Shown here: one piece after another, positions 36,861-48,384 of the stretch | Layout: every line of letters starts with the position of its first letter | Position numbering within the stretch: position 1 is the stretch's first letter | NCBI GenBank assembly: GCA_015680685.1 | Contig: MNCI01004374.1 | Location: forward strand, 286,774 to 350,773 | Source: Gnetum montanum | Lineage: Eukaryota > Streptophyta > Gnetopsida > Gnetales > Gnetaceae | Length of the DNA stretch: 64,000 nucleotides | Direction: 5' to 3' | Made by a program: the position numbers and the translations under genes | The notes under the pieces: generated by a model | Told to the model about the DNA's origin: nothing | Seen by the model: the letters and a program-made list of their open reading frames with translations, nothing else | Database searches by the model: none

Positions 36861-37879
36861 AAAAATTTTTTAATTTTTTTACTAAGATGTGTAATAATGC
36901 CAGGGAAAATAAAAATGAACTTTATGATGTGTGAAAAAATGCAGAAAAAATTATGAATCATAGGTATAGAAAATAGGAAAATCAGCATGCATTGCAATTG
37001 TAGAAAACTTCAAATGCAAGAAACAGAGGTAGCATTATGCACTGCAACTATAAATGCACAAATAAAAAATTTTCTAAGCATTAAATAGGTTGTAAACTCA
37101 TACGTTGGATTTTAAAAAATCCAAAATAGTTTCTACAAATTAGAAAGAGGCAGGGAATATCATTGTAGACAAGTTTCTAGTGAAGAAGTTAGGTAGGGAA
37201 ATAGTACTAATGGTAATTTACGTTGAAAAATGGCTCTCGACTTTTAAATATCTCTGCTCGAAAAGTCTTTTGTTTGGAGAGAGTTTCGAATGATCAAAAT
37301 ATCCTCAAAATGATGCAAATTTTGATTCAAATAGGCTATGAATTTGATGATTCTTTGCTAATTTGATTCTAGCAAAATTTTGACATTCCCTACAACATTT
37401 TTGATGGTCAAAATCTAGAGCATGTGGTCTACCAGCGTTTTTTATGTTTTGGGCTTGAAACACTAATGTTTTTCGTACTTTTCACCATCCAAAACTGCAT
37501 CATATGGGCCACCAACATGTGAAGCTTTTATGGCCAAATTTGGTGCTATATTTGGGCTATTTTCATGGCCCAAATTCCAACATGTGGGCCACCAACGTTT
37601 TTGGCTTTTGCTGCCAAATTTGGCAACATATTTAACATTTTGGCTTACACACAATGGCATAAATGAAATTCATAGCATGTGGGCTCTAAATTTCATTTGA
37701 CATAGCAAAAAATTATCCAAAAATTTACCAGAATAAGGCCACAAGGTAGGATTTTTGATGGAAAAACAAGGCAATTGTTTCTTTTGTTAAATTTCCACCA
37801 AAATTACAATTAAAGTCCTAGCTATGAAGCTTCTTATGGACAACATGAATTTTCTTTGAGGTGTTTCATTCCTTTTCCA
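36861..37879. other. Non-coding; CAACATGTGGGCCACCAACGTTT motifs at 37390-37700
   Basis: No gene. 37490-37660 contains two or three long degenerate copies of a unit with CCAACATGTG and GGCCACCAAC plus GCCAAATTTGGC, a short palindrome. Confidence 0.5.
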
Positions 37880-38717
37880 AGGTTTGAAGTTACTTGTCTT
37901 TAGAGATCTTTGGCTTTTTTACACTTCCATTTCTTGTGTTCTTTTTCATCATAATTGAAGCATTGAAGTTTGGGCATATAGCCATTTTCTTGATCCTTTC
38001 CATTCTTGGAGTAGTCTTTCTCATAATCTTGGGCTTCCTTGAACTTCTATTGCTTCTCCTTTGTGTCTTCTTTGGCATTTCCCTTTTCCTTAGCTCCTNA
38101 CTTCTCCTTTGTGTCTTCTTTGGCATTTCCCTTTTCCTTAGCTCCTTTCTCATCTTTAGAAGCTTTTCAGTCCTTTCCCTTAGAAAATTTGGGACCTCTA
38201 TGATAGCCTTGAAGTTTCTTCTTAGCCTTAAGAGCCAATTCAAAAGTCTCATCCAATGTTTAGGGCTCATAGAAGCTTAACTCTTGTTGATACTCCCTTT
38301 TGAGTCCTTCTTGAAAGCTAGATGCTTGTTCATAATTATCCCAATGAACTTTTGTAAGATGAAAAGCCTTTAAAAAAGATCCATGTAGTAGTCCTTCACA
38401 CTCTTATCACCTTGCCTTAGGTACTTCAATTTTTGGATGGCCTCTTCCCTATGATGAGTCTTTTCAAATTTTTTCTTGAGCATGAATTACCTTAACAACC
38501 AATCCTTGATAGGAGTACCATGATTTACCTTATAAGAATGACTTTCCTTCTCCCATCATACAAGTGCCATACTTTCTAATTTGGTTTTGGCATATGACAC
38601 CTTTTGATGATTTTCCACATCCTCAAGTTCAAAGTACTTGTTAATCATTTTCAGCCATGAGAGGAAAGATTCAATTTCTTACATGCCATTAAAGGATTTA
38701 ACTTTAACATGAGACAT
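37880..38717 (-). pseudogene. Retrotransposon gag fragment with degenerate zinc knuckle
   Basis: Read from 38717 down: MSHVKVKSFNGM start, then a SFLSWLKMINKYFE stretch, an AKTKLESMALV stretch and KYLRQGDKSVKDYYMDL, the pattern of plant Retrotrans_gag proteins. A basic Lys/Glu-rich stretch follows, and then CFNYDEKEHKKWKC (about 37950), a CCHC knuckle with the second Cys changed to Tyr. Stops are again Gln/Trp type. The apparent repeat in the Lys/Glu-rich part is an assembly duplication around the N at 38099. The opposite-strand 128-codon hydrophobic frame is only its mirror. Confidence 0.8.
38053..38146. other. Assembly join: single N flanked by a 46-bp direct duplication
   Basis: 38053-38098 and 38101-38146 are identical, separated by N (38099) and one base. 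The likely cause is two contig ends sharing a 46-bp overlap that was not merged. The true sequence probably has one copy. Confidence 0.85.
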
Positions 38718-38948
38718 CCCTAAAGCATGTCTAAAAGCTTTTCCAAAAGTAACTTCAATTCCTTCACCTTACTTCTTTGGAGGCTTAGAAAGAAGTTCCT
38801 TTTTCTTTTTCCTAGAAAAAATGAAACCTTGAGACTTATTTTTAACACTAGGAGCATGAATGTAACGTCCTCATTCCCAAATGATGCTGCTACATAATGA
38901 AGATGGTGCCTCTTCATAACAAGTGTTATTGTTAGCGTAACATGACCT

Positions 38949-39161
38949 AAAAGGATGTGTTGTAATTGAGACCTAAAAGGGCACACTATAATAATGAACA
39001 TGTCTCTCAAGGTAACCTTTGAAGGTTTAACCTATGGCATTTATACCTAGGCTTAGAGTTCATGTCGACATGGAGTGACGGAGCTATTAATGGCAAGTTA
39101 TGGAAGCCAAGTAAAGTAGGAAAGGATGTGTTGTAATTGAGACCTAAAAGGGCACACTATA
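38949..39161. repeat. 41-bp direct repeat next to a truncated LTR
   Basis: The segment AAAGGATGTGTTGTAATTGA plus its continuation to GGGCACACTATA occurs at 38950-38990 and identically at 39121-39161. The second copy abuts the truncation point of the LTR fragment that starts at about 39160. An exact repeat in old DNA suggests local copying during break repair or an assembly fault. Confidence 0.85.
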
Positions 39162-39539
39162 TGGCAATAAAGATGAACTTTCTGATAAACCTTGCTAAAT
39201 GTGGAATAAGCTAAATAGGATTTAATTACTGTTAAATGTTTAAATTCTTTCTTAGATAATTAATTTCTCTCAACCCTTGACTCTCCTAGTTAAGTCAATT
39301 CAGTACGACTACTTCAAGCACGTGTGTAACGCTTGGTAACCTAGTAACGAGTAGCGTTTGGTAATCCCAATAGCGTTGCACTGGTGTGACAATACAAGTA
39401 AGTATAGGAAGACAACGATTAATTAACCTTAAGTGTTCCATTAGGGCGCGTAAGCACTTAGTCCTTAGAGTTCAACCGGATCGCGCGTGAGATGCTCGTA
39501 TTCGTATGGTTGAGTGTAGGGGTACCTCGCCACTCATCA
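39160..39539 (+). repeat. Truncated TGATGA-family LTR (3' 380 bp)
   Basis: From ATGGCAATAAAGATGA through GTATGGTTGAGTGTAGGGGT to CTCATCA the segment matches the last part of the solo LTR at 55449-56301, in the same orientation. The first half, including the TATA region, is missing. No primer site follows the end. Confidence 0.85.
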
Positions 39540-40260
39540 GAGGAGTTAAAAGATGTCATTATTAATCCTAATTCCTCTAAAAAGAGGAAGGTAATTATCT
39601 TAAAGAAGAGGAAAGCTTCAAGCACAAGGGAAGTAAGAAGGTTTGGGTACCTTATCCATTGGGATGATTAAAAAAGATGGACAAGCTAGTGTAGGAACAC
39701 CTCTCATTCCAGCTTTTAATTTTCAACCTATATTTATTGCATGAGCTATAATAGTTTTGATATTTTATTTTTGAGTCATTTCAAGATTATGTGTAGCTTT
39801 GATCTAGGTTGGACAAGTAGCTACGATTGGAAGTGACTTATAACTACTATTAGTGAGGGACTACAAGCTGGGTGTGATTCTTAGTGCCTCTCAGTTATCT
39901 CAAAACTAGTTCTTAATAATTTAATTAGTAGGATTTAGTACTACAAGATAAATGGAACTTGAAGAATTTCATAACATGCCTAGAAAGATTTGATTTGTAG
40001 TCACTCACATTCAAAATTAATTCTTTCTAGAATGTACCAATGTATCAAGAAATTAGAGAAATTTTTACAAAGATTGCCATCAATATCTATGTAAAATTTG
40101 GCTTGGTTCTAAAATTGTAGGATTCTCCATGTTTTTCATTTTACAAGGACTTTTTCATTAGTAAGGTAGGTGAGTATATTAGCAAACCACAAAGTGGTTA
40201 TTAAAAAAAATCTATGTTACTTTCACAAACAAGATTTCATTTTGGAATTGATAAGGAAAA
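39540..40260. other. No gene seen
   Basis: AT-rich filler between retroelement fragments; a short Lys-rich + frame near 39550 has no recognisable domain. Confidence 0.45.
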
Positions 40261-41115
40261 AGGCTCCTAATTAGCCTCATGATTCTACTATAGTTAGGAC
40301 AAATGATTTGTGACTACATTCATCAATCATTTTTTTTGCTCATGGTGATGTTATATTCTTTCAAGATAACTAGCCACAAATGATTTAGGGGGCCAATAAT
40401 TGCCATGTTCCTTGGAAAATGGATTATATTATGGTTTGTAAGCACAAAGATTAGGTAGCTAAGGACATAGTGCCTAAACTTTTCAAGTGCATATAAGACC
40501 ATCATTAGCTCTTTTTTAGTGATGGGGTAATTCAATTGAATACCAGTAATGCTTTTGTTGACATAATAGATGTAATAAAGACAAGATATGTTAACATTTC
40601 TTCTAGTGCATAGTTGAATGCATTGGTCATGTTGTAGAATGAACTAAACCAATCAAGAGCTTGTAAAATAGATTTATTTACAAGCTTTTATTTTAACAAT
40701 TTGAATATCTATTTTCATTCATTAGTCAAGGTAAAAGATGTATTCTTTTTTATGAGTTCAACTAATGACCTAGTAATCTTGAAGAAATTCTTAATGAATC
40801 TATTATAAAACCTTGTATTCCTAAGTAATAGCCTTATATCTTTTGATTTTTAACATCTATAAGTGATTCCTTGGATAATCCTAATCTTCTCTAGGTTCAT
40901 CTAAAGTTACTTTTTAGAGACTTTGTGCCCCAATAAAATTCCTTCCTAAATCATAAAGTGACTTTTCTACTAGTTTAGCATTCAATTATTTTTCTACAAG
41001 TTGCTTTAGTACCTCCTCTAATTGGTCTAATGCCTATTTAAAAATTGACTTGTAGCTAGAAAAGTCATCAATAAAGGCATCCATTCCATTGTCAATTTTC
41101 TTGGGTTACCTTAAT
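40261..41115 (-). pseudogene. Ty3/gypsy reverse transcriptase (second half) and RNase H fragment
   Basis: On the - strand, FIDDF near 41065 is the catalytic xDD motif, followed by a QALDQLEEVLKQLVEK-like stretch and an RFYNRFIKNFFKI segment. RNase H begins at 40535 with NYPITKKELMMVLYALEKFR, a conserved plant Ty3/gypsy motif. FxDDF with this spacing is typical of Athila-like reverse transcriptases. Stops and frameshifts are frequent. No integrase follows; the segment ends near 40261. Confidence 0.8.
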
Positions 41116-41460
41116 CAATTTCTTATTTTGGGTGTTATGGGAAGGACCTTACATCATACATGCAACTTTTCCTTCAGGACCATGACCATTTACCATCTAT
41201 CCATCCCTCAAAAATGTTTGTTAGTCAACATACAGCAACTTACGCCATTCTTGGAATCAAGAGTAACCAACAACATTGACACCTCTATATAGGAACAAGC
41301 TCACTCTATTTTTCAGATCTCCTCCTCTCAAAATAGTCATGGGGGAGATGGCCATCTATGCTAACATCTTGATGAGGCTAACCCATGTTTAAAAACATTT
41401 TACAATTTTTTTCATATGTTTTCAATCTTCTTGAATATCTTATTGATTATTTTATATATA

Positions 41461-41512
41461 TTCTTTTCTTTTCTTTTCTTTTTCTTTTTCTTTTTCTTTT
41501 TCTTTTTCTTCT
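41461..41512. repeat. (CTTTT)n/(CTTTTT)n microsatellite
   Basis: Three CTTTT units followed by about six CTTTTT units form a pure pyrimidine run on the + strand. Confidence 0.95.
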
Positions 41513-43439
41513 TTAATCATTTTTCTAGTCTTATTGGAAATCTTTGATTTTGTTATTACTATTACAAATCTAGAGAGTTATTGAAAGTAGCTATCACTAT
41601 TATGATTGATTAACCAAAAGGCCAATTTTTTTCTTTTTGGATTATGCTATCTACTCACACTCTATCAATTTTCTAGTGGTATCAAGTAGTGAGTTCATGA
41701 CATCCACCCATTCCATCTATCCTATGAAAAATTAATATCCTAGAAGCACAAAGGTTTTTTCACATTACAACTTAAAAGTAATCAATGATCTTGATATCCA
41801 ATGAGCTAGGAAGGGACCAAGTAAGAATGATAAAGGATGTGACCTCAAGGAGATTTGATATGGTTTCTCTCAACATCGGTCTTAAGTTCTATGAGACTCC
41901 ACTCGTATATCATCACTCATATTGTTAAGCATAATAAGAAGCATGTTTTTGCATGGTGTGATTCCTGTGAAAATAAAAACATGACAATTCATAGCACATT
42001 CCTTAAACTCAATAATGGACTAAAAGCATTGATTATGAGGTTGGATAGACATGCTACCCATGCCTAAAATCACCCCTCTAATTCAGGCCCTTTCTACTTC
42101 CTTCTTCTCTTGAAGTGATGGTTGTCCTAGATTTTTTATTGATGCAAAGTGGAAATATGTCAACGTGAGGTCACTAAAAGAGCACTAGATTTGGTCTAGA
42201 CATGGAACAAACCAGTATTGGGTCATCTTAATCATAATTTATACTACAAATTGTAGATTATCTCTTTCATGTTCTCTCTCTACTGTTCATTCATCGTATG
42301 TTTTACCACCTCATTGCCTCATACCATACTCAATTCATCAATATTATTTCTCGATAGCATAACCCTAGGATAATTATTTTCATGGGTATGGAATTTAACT
42401 TAACCCAACCATTCATCATCCTTGATGCCCATGTACTCTTTGCAATGAGAGTATGCAAGGGCATAATGGGCATACACCTACTTTGGGAAGGAGCTACATG
42501 CATTCCTTTGGTCTAGCTTAAGTTAAATTTCCTATGATGGGTTGTTTGATTGATTACATCATCTCAATAGCATTAAAACATCCATTTTTTCTTGCATTGG
42601 CATCAAAACATTCTCACTAAACTCATCCAAATCTATTTGAATGACTTGTCCAAAGCTAAACCTATCCTTCGTTATGTTGTCATCCTTCTCCATGTTTTTG
42701 GCTTCCATTTCACTCTTGTTTCATTCCAAAACTCACTTGAATTTCCTCTAGTTCTCAATGGGGAAAATTGCTAAGAATAGTTATGTTGATGCATCCCCAT
42801 CAATATAGCACAATGAGTCAATGTAGCTCTATCCACGTAGCATGAAAAATATATAAATACATGTGACACTTAGCTCATCTTTCAGTATTTTCCAAAAGCA
42901 CTAGAGGAGCTTTTTACAATTTTTTAGAGCCCAAGAACCTTTTGAGCACTCCAACTTCTAAACCACTTACCCATTTTCATCCATTTTTAACCCTTAAGCT
43001 ACTAAAGGTATGCTTTACATCATGGGGGACACCAGCGTTTGGTTTTTTAACAGAAAAATTTTCAAAATTTTTTAACTCTCCATGGTTAACCCATTAAAAT
43101 AATAATAAATTAATTATAAATGGTTAGGACTAATAAGCAAACTTTGATAGCTATAAATAAAATAATACACCTAGCTTGTCATTATAAATAAGCACTTAAA
43201 TGATCAACTCTTAACACCTAATAAATTAACATAACTTGATCTAACAAAGAAAGGTATTCAAACAACTAAATGTTATTAACTAAAAGCTAATCTTGGATTA
43301 TGTTTGTGATCATAGATAGCACTAAAACTAAGACTGCAAAGTGGGAGAACCATTATAGCCCAAGGAAAAGTGACCCTAATGAGGAAGAAGCCAACAACAA
43401 TAGCAACCATAACCCTAAGAATAGGTGGTCGAGGTAATG
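41513..43439. other. No gene identified
   Basis: Short frames only. The stretch may hold the decayed middle of the outer element whose 3' ORF starts near 43440, but no pol motif could be read. Confidence 0.4.
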
Positions 43440-45277
43440 CTTGCTACTAGACCTCTTCAGGAGGAACCCAAAGTGGAATCTATCAAGCAAATTTCCACTT
43501 TGGAGATGAGTCAATTGAGGTAGGATGAGGCTTCTAGACTAAGGCCTAACTTGAAGGTCACTCTCATGGAGACCTACTTAGAACGGCTTAGGATTAAGGA
43601 GGTCCAAAGTTCCATCCTACAAGAGTTGAACTTTGGATCCTTCTTAGAGCTAACATTAGAAGAGATTAGAATGCAACTATAGGGGTCTCCATTGTGGTCC
43701 ATTCTCTTTAATTGTAGAGAGTGGTACATGGGCGATATGTACCTATTCTAGAACAATTGAGAAGAAGATGCATTGGTGAAAATTAAGGACATCACCATTT
43801 CCTATTCAATTGAGGTCATAGAAAAATCCTTTGGTTTGCCCAACACTAGGGCAAAACTAGCTAAAATCTTGACATAGGCGAACCCAGAGGCAAAGAAGGA
43901 ATGGGTCTAGCGATGCTACAAGGTGAACTATAAGAAGTATGATGCCCTTACAAAGGTGAAGTGAGCTTATTTTAAGATTGCGACCTATCATCTAAACCTA
44001 ATAGTGAGGCAAAATCAGTTAATAACCTTCTCTACTTGGGCATGCACAATTCTAAGTAGGAAATTCCTAATCAAGCTATCCCAATTCATCTTTCTAGAAA
44101 TTAAGAAATGCTTCAAGGAAAATAAGAAGAGTAGGAAGATGCTCCCCTTCTCATGTTTGATCCACAAATTATGTAAAAGAGGGGGGGGAGGATAGCTCGC
44201 TATTTAAATGATGTGATCAGCCACACTTTTGCCACATCATGGCAAGAAATGATAAAGAACAAGGCAACAACAAAGTTGCAAGAAGAGAAGTAGCCACCAC
44301 CACCACCTCCTTTAGCCCCAGAAATCACACAAAAAATGCTCACAGCTATTGAATAACTCAAGAAACTTCAAGAGCAATAGCTGCAACAACAATAAGGATT
44401 TGTAGGTGATGGGGAGTCATCCATTTACTATCCAACCATGAGCTATCTAAATGAGGTCACAAGGATTATCAATTGGATGGATAGTGAAATAGCCTTGCTA
44501 TTCTCTGCATACAAGAACTAGGCACCCATAAGGTTCAACCCAAGTGCTAGGAAGATCATGATGTCCATTTCCAAACAAACATTTCCTAAGATTTTAGGAA
44601 ATGTTGTGGCCTTTTTAGTCATGTTAAGAAAAGGTGAGAAGGCAATAGTCCTAGTGATGCAGCACAAGAACCAAGTGATAGCAACAAAGGTGGTGGCTAA
44701 TTGAGTAGTAGAGGTGCTTAATGCTCCTGCAATGTTTGTACTAGACATCACCACCATGATAGATATTCATGTGTTTGTAGGAGTAGGAAATGCTCAAATG
44801 AGCACTGCCTAACATGAGGAGGTGTTGGAAAGACTAGTGGAAGTTGACCAATTGCTTTTGGAGATCTTTGATCTCATGAACAAAATTACTACAAACTAGT
44901 TGCAACTACTCGAGACAAGGGATAGATTGTTAGTTGCAACCATGCAACTTGAGAAGGCCACTATGACCAATTGGCAATTGGCTATTGAAGTTGCTGAGTT
45001 GAGAGCCTATCTTTCCAATCTTGTCATTCTCTAATTAGAAATTACATGAGATGAAGCTTTTTAGCATTTATAGAAAAAATATCAAGAGGCTAAGAATGCA
45101 AAAGAAATGACAATCTTCAATGCATTCATGTCAAAGGCTATGACCAACAACACTAACAAGGACTTGTCGCAAGTTCATAAGGAGAACTTGATCCTCACCA
45201 AGGAAAATCACTACCTACAAAATGCTAATCAACAAAAGGACTAGTTGGTCAAATGTATCCTTCAATAACAGGAGTAG

Positions 45278-45282
45278 CTTAC
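45278..45282. repeat. Target-site duplication CTTAC, left copy
   Basis: CTTAC directly before the left LTR (45283) matches CTTAC at 51221-51225 directly after the right LTR, a perfect 5-bp target duplication. Confidence 0.95.
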
Positions 45283-46166
45283 TGATGAGTGGCAAGGTAC
45301 CCCTACACTCAACCATACGAATATGAGCATTCACGCATGATCCAATCGAACTCTATAGATGAGCTAGTTGTGGTATCTAGATAGTTACATGTTGATCATA
45401 GNTAGATGAGCTAGTTGTGGTATCTAGATAGTTACATGTTGATCATAGTTTGCTGCCTTCCCACCTAGACTAGTATTTTCTTTGTCATGTATGGTTTAGT
45501 CTAGAGTGAGGTGTATGATGTGTTTCCTATCACTATGCTACTCCTAGGGACAATGGAAAATAACTTTGTTTTAAGCTAAGAGGGAAAGGATGAAGAGAGT
45601 CTAAGCTAGCCTAAGTGCGATGAGCATTTGTCCCTTAATCATCTGTACACATCTTGGACCTTGTGTACTACTACTAGGATTACCAAGTGCATGTCCTACA
45701 TACACTACTAGGATACCAAGTAGTCACACTTAAATGCTCGTGATTAAGTTGTACTCATTCAACATTTGATAATAAGGATAGGAGAGGAAGGTAAAGAGAT
45801 ATTAAGTAAGAAAGCAATAAATAATTGTTAAAACTAAGTGAATGCTACAATGATGAAGTAATCTTGATCTTTATTGCTAGTCATGTGCATGTCCAAGTAT
45901 GTCACACTCAAATAAAAGTTTCATACAATTACAATCATCACACTGCAGGCATGCATTGAGGAAAGGGTTGAGAGGAATTGAAAGTGACAAAAAGATCGTA
46001 CTCTAACACTAATTTTTCCTATGACTTTCCCATGTGTCCCATTGTGTATTTATAGGCTCACATGGGAACCATGATATCGCGTATCCGATATTGCTAGTTA
46101 GGCCACAATATCATGTACCTGATATTGAGGGTTTGATATCGAAGCCTAACAAATCATGGTTCATCA
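45283..46166 (-). repeat. 3' LTR of the gag-only element
   Basis: Left LTR in map order, 884 bp as printed. Subtracting the 47-bp assembly artefact at 45356-45402 gives 837 bp, exactly the length of its partner. On the sense strand it has TATAAATAC near 46050 and a U3 rich in GATATCG words. It differs from its partner mostly by C/T and A/G transitions. Confidence 0.95.
45356..45448. other. Assembly join: single N flanked by a 46-bp direct duplication
   Basis: 45356-45401 and 45403-45448 are identical and separated by the N at 45402. The partner LTR at 50384-51220 has this block once. This is the same artefact type and same overlap length as at 38099. Confidence 0.95.
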
Positions 46167-46177
46167 TACCCCCGCAA
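46167..46177 (-). promoter_or_regulatory. Polypurine tract of the gag-only element
   Basis: On the sense (-) strand TTGCGGGGGTA immediately precedes the 3' LTR start TGATGAACC. The outer element has TTGTAGGGGTA in the same position before its TGATGAACC. This tract primes plus-strand DNA synthesis. Confidence 0.8.
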
Positions 46178-46588
46178 CTGAATGCAACTCATCCTTGAGT
46201 CGAACAAAATCAGAACAAGACCCACTAATTACACAGTGGATAGGTATGGGATTATTGACTGACTAAGAATTTAGTCATGCCACAGTGGAGGATTGCATAC
46301 AACAAAATTGGGACATGAACATAAAATTACAAAAGTACAAAACTTTGTTGGAACTCATGTGGTTCTAGGTGGTGGTGGTTCCTCCATGGGTGCCTTTCCT
46401 TTGTCCTGCACTCCAGGCTTCTGAGATTGATACTATTGAAGAAGCACCTAACATTTCTCCTCTTCTATCCAAGGATTATGAGCCATTCATGCTAATGTTC
46501 CAATGTTTGATGGAGTCGGCACTTCCCATAGACACGGTAGCTGTAGGAAAACTTGATTGGCCTTGACATGCCATGCCACAAATAGCTA

Positions 46589-46792
46589 TCATTCCTCTTC
46601 ATAGGCTCCATCCCTGACCTCTTCACATTTTTCTTGGCTAGATTGTGTAGTGACAAGAGTTCCCTGATGGATGCTGAATGATTGTGCCTCCTGCTCTGCA
46701 TGTTGTTCATGAGGTCCTTGGCCTCTACCTCCCCCTAGGTGTTCAGTTGCACCTTGAGAAGGTCCTCCTTGTTGTCCTCTTTTAGGGGCCAT
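46589..46792 (-). CDS. Short Gly/Gln-rich ORF in the 3' part of the gag-only element
   Basis: A 67-codon open frame starts MAPKRGQQGG and is rich in Gly, Gln, His and Glu. It has no recognised domain. It could be the start of a second, decayed ORF of the element or a chance frame. The composition is unlike the AT-driven chance frames elsewhere, which is the only reason to list it. Confidence 0.3.
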   Translation of the reverse strand: MAPKRGQQGGPSQGATEHLGGGRGQGPHEQHAEQEAQSFSIHQGTLVTTQSSQEKCEEVRDGAYEEE

Positions 46793-48384
46793 CTATAATC
46801 ACACAAAGATCAATTATTAGTAAGGTTATTGAAATAAGTTCAATTATTTCACACCTTACTCATTGCCTTTAATAAATCTTGAATTCTTTGCTTAGTGTGA
46901 TTTTAGAGTTAGAAATTTTTTTCAAGGAAGTTTCCCTAAAAGTTTAATGTCAAACTTGATTTTTTTAGTGACACATAAAAGGACATGTAATGATTTTGAG
47001 GAATGTTTGATAAAATGATGACAAAGGAAAGAATAGATTTGGCAATGAAGTATTTAGAGGATATAAAATGATGTGGTGGTGTGCAACAAGTACAAATTAC
47101 AAAAGTCATGCAAGTGGATCCTCTCCAAAGCAGGTTCCTACCTATGATGCCCTTATGTAACCACACCTAAACATGTCTGTAGGTACTAAAAGGGTTAAAT
47201 GTAATCCACACTAGTTTCACAAAACACACACATATAGATACCACCGTGATGAGGTATGAATTCAATGCTACACAAGACACGAGTCACAAATACATGAACA
47301 ATGAGATGAGGTGAATTGTAGAAGGGATTGCAGAGATTGGGACATGAGGTAACTAACCCAAGGCACAATTAATCTTGAGTGTAGGATGTGATTAATGTGT
47401 CATTAGCCTATTGCTCCAAAATCAGGACCAAGTCCATTCCGTTGATCAGTGACATCGCATTGTTTCATCCCATGATGGACAACCATAAGAGTACCATGAC
47501 AACAAGGTGTATGATCACTTGGTGTTTCATTCAAGGGAGGAGTGATTTGGAATTTCTTTACACCACATTCATTTTTGTCTGGCCACTTTGGCACACTTTC
47601 TCTTCTTCTTCTTTTTTTTTTTGTTTTTTACGCGTAATCTAGAGAAGCCACCTACCTTCAAGCATGGGTGCATGTCTTTCCAGTGAGACCCCCTAAAATA
47701 GCATTGGGTTTCTTTATTACATGCCTTTATTACTCTTACTCCCATTTTTCATTAGATCTACAAGGATCTTGGTACAACCAAGCTGCATGATAACTCCTAT
47801 AGATGTTACCAAAGAGAATCCACAAGTCCCCTTGATGTCACACCCTGACCATTCCCTCTTAGTCCATCATTTTTTGCTCTAGGCATAATGAGCACAAAAT
47901 TACTTTAAGTTTTAATAATGTCAAAAATATCATCGAACCTAGAGTAGAACCTCTTATTAATAGAATGGGTGGGTGGATGTGATGGGCTCGCTGTGCAAGT
48001 AATTAGTCACCTAAGACTTGATAGCATAGAACAACACCTCAACCAATGAGTCACATGAGTGTTTTATTCATAGATGAGATTACCTATAAAAAGATAAAAA
48101 TATAAAACAATAAATAAAAAGATGAACCAATCAATAAAATGATAAAACAAAAAATTGAAAGATGAACAACTAGAAAACAAAAAAAAATTGTAAAATTAAA
48201 GAAAAGGAAAAACATTTATTAATTCTGTTTGTTAGAATGGGGGATATCCCCCATAACTAAACTTTTGATCATAACTAGAATTAATAAATGGAAGGTTAGG
48301 ATCCATGCAGGTTGGAAATATTGGGACTCGATCATATCCAAGCCATTAGGTGTATTTTGATGTGGTAGTTGGAATGTGCCCAAA
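46793..48384. other. Non-coding internal region of the gag-only element
   Basis: No pol motifs on either strand. Frames are short and AT-driven. A pyrimidine-rich run with T9-10 lies near 47601-47628. Confidence 0.6.

Noticed and set aside
37894-38280. 128-codon hydrophobic + strand frame
   Set aside because: Mirror of the Lys/Glu-rich gag fragment on the - strand, and inflated by the assembly duplication around N 38099.
33451-39539. 33451-34232 and 39160-39539 as the LTR pair of one element
   Set aside because: They are in opposite orientations, one is truncated, and the first has its own target duplication; it is a solo LTR.
37880-41115. gag at 37.9-38.7 kb and RT-RNase H at 40.3-41.1 kb as one element
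   Set aside because: Both are on the - strand, but RT lies upstream of gag, the wrong order, and a + strand LTR fragment separates them.
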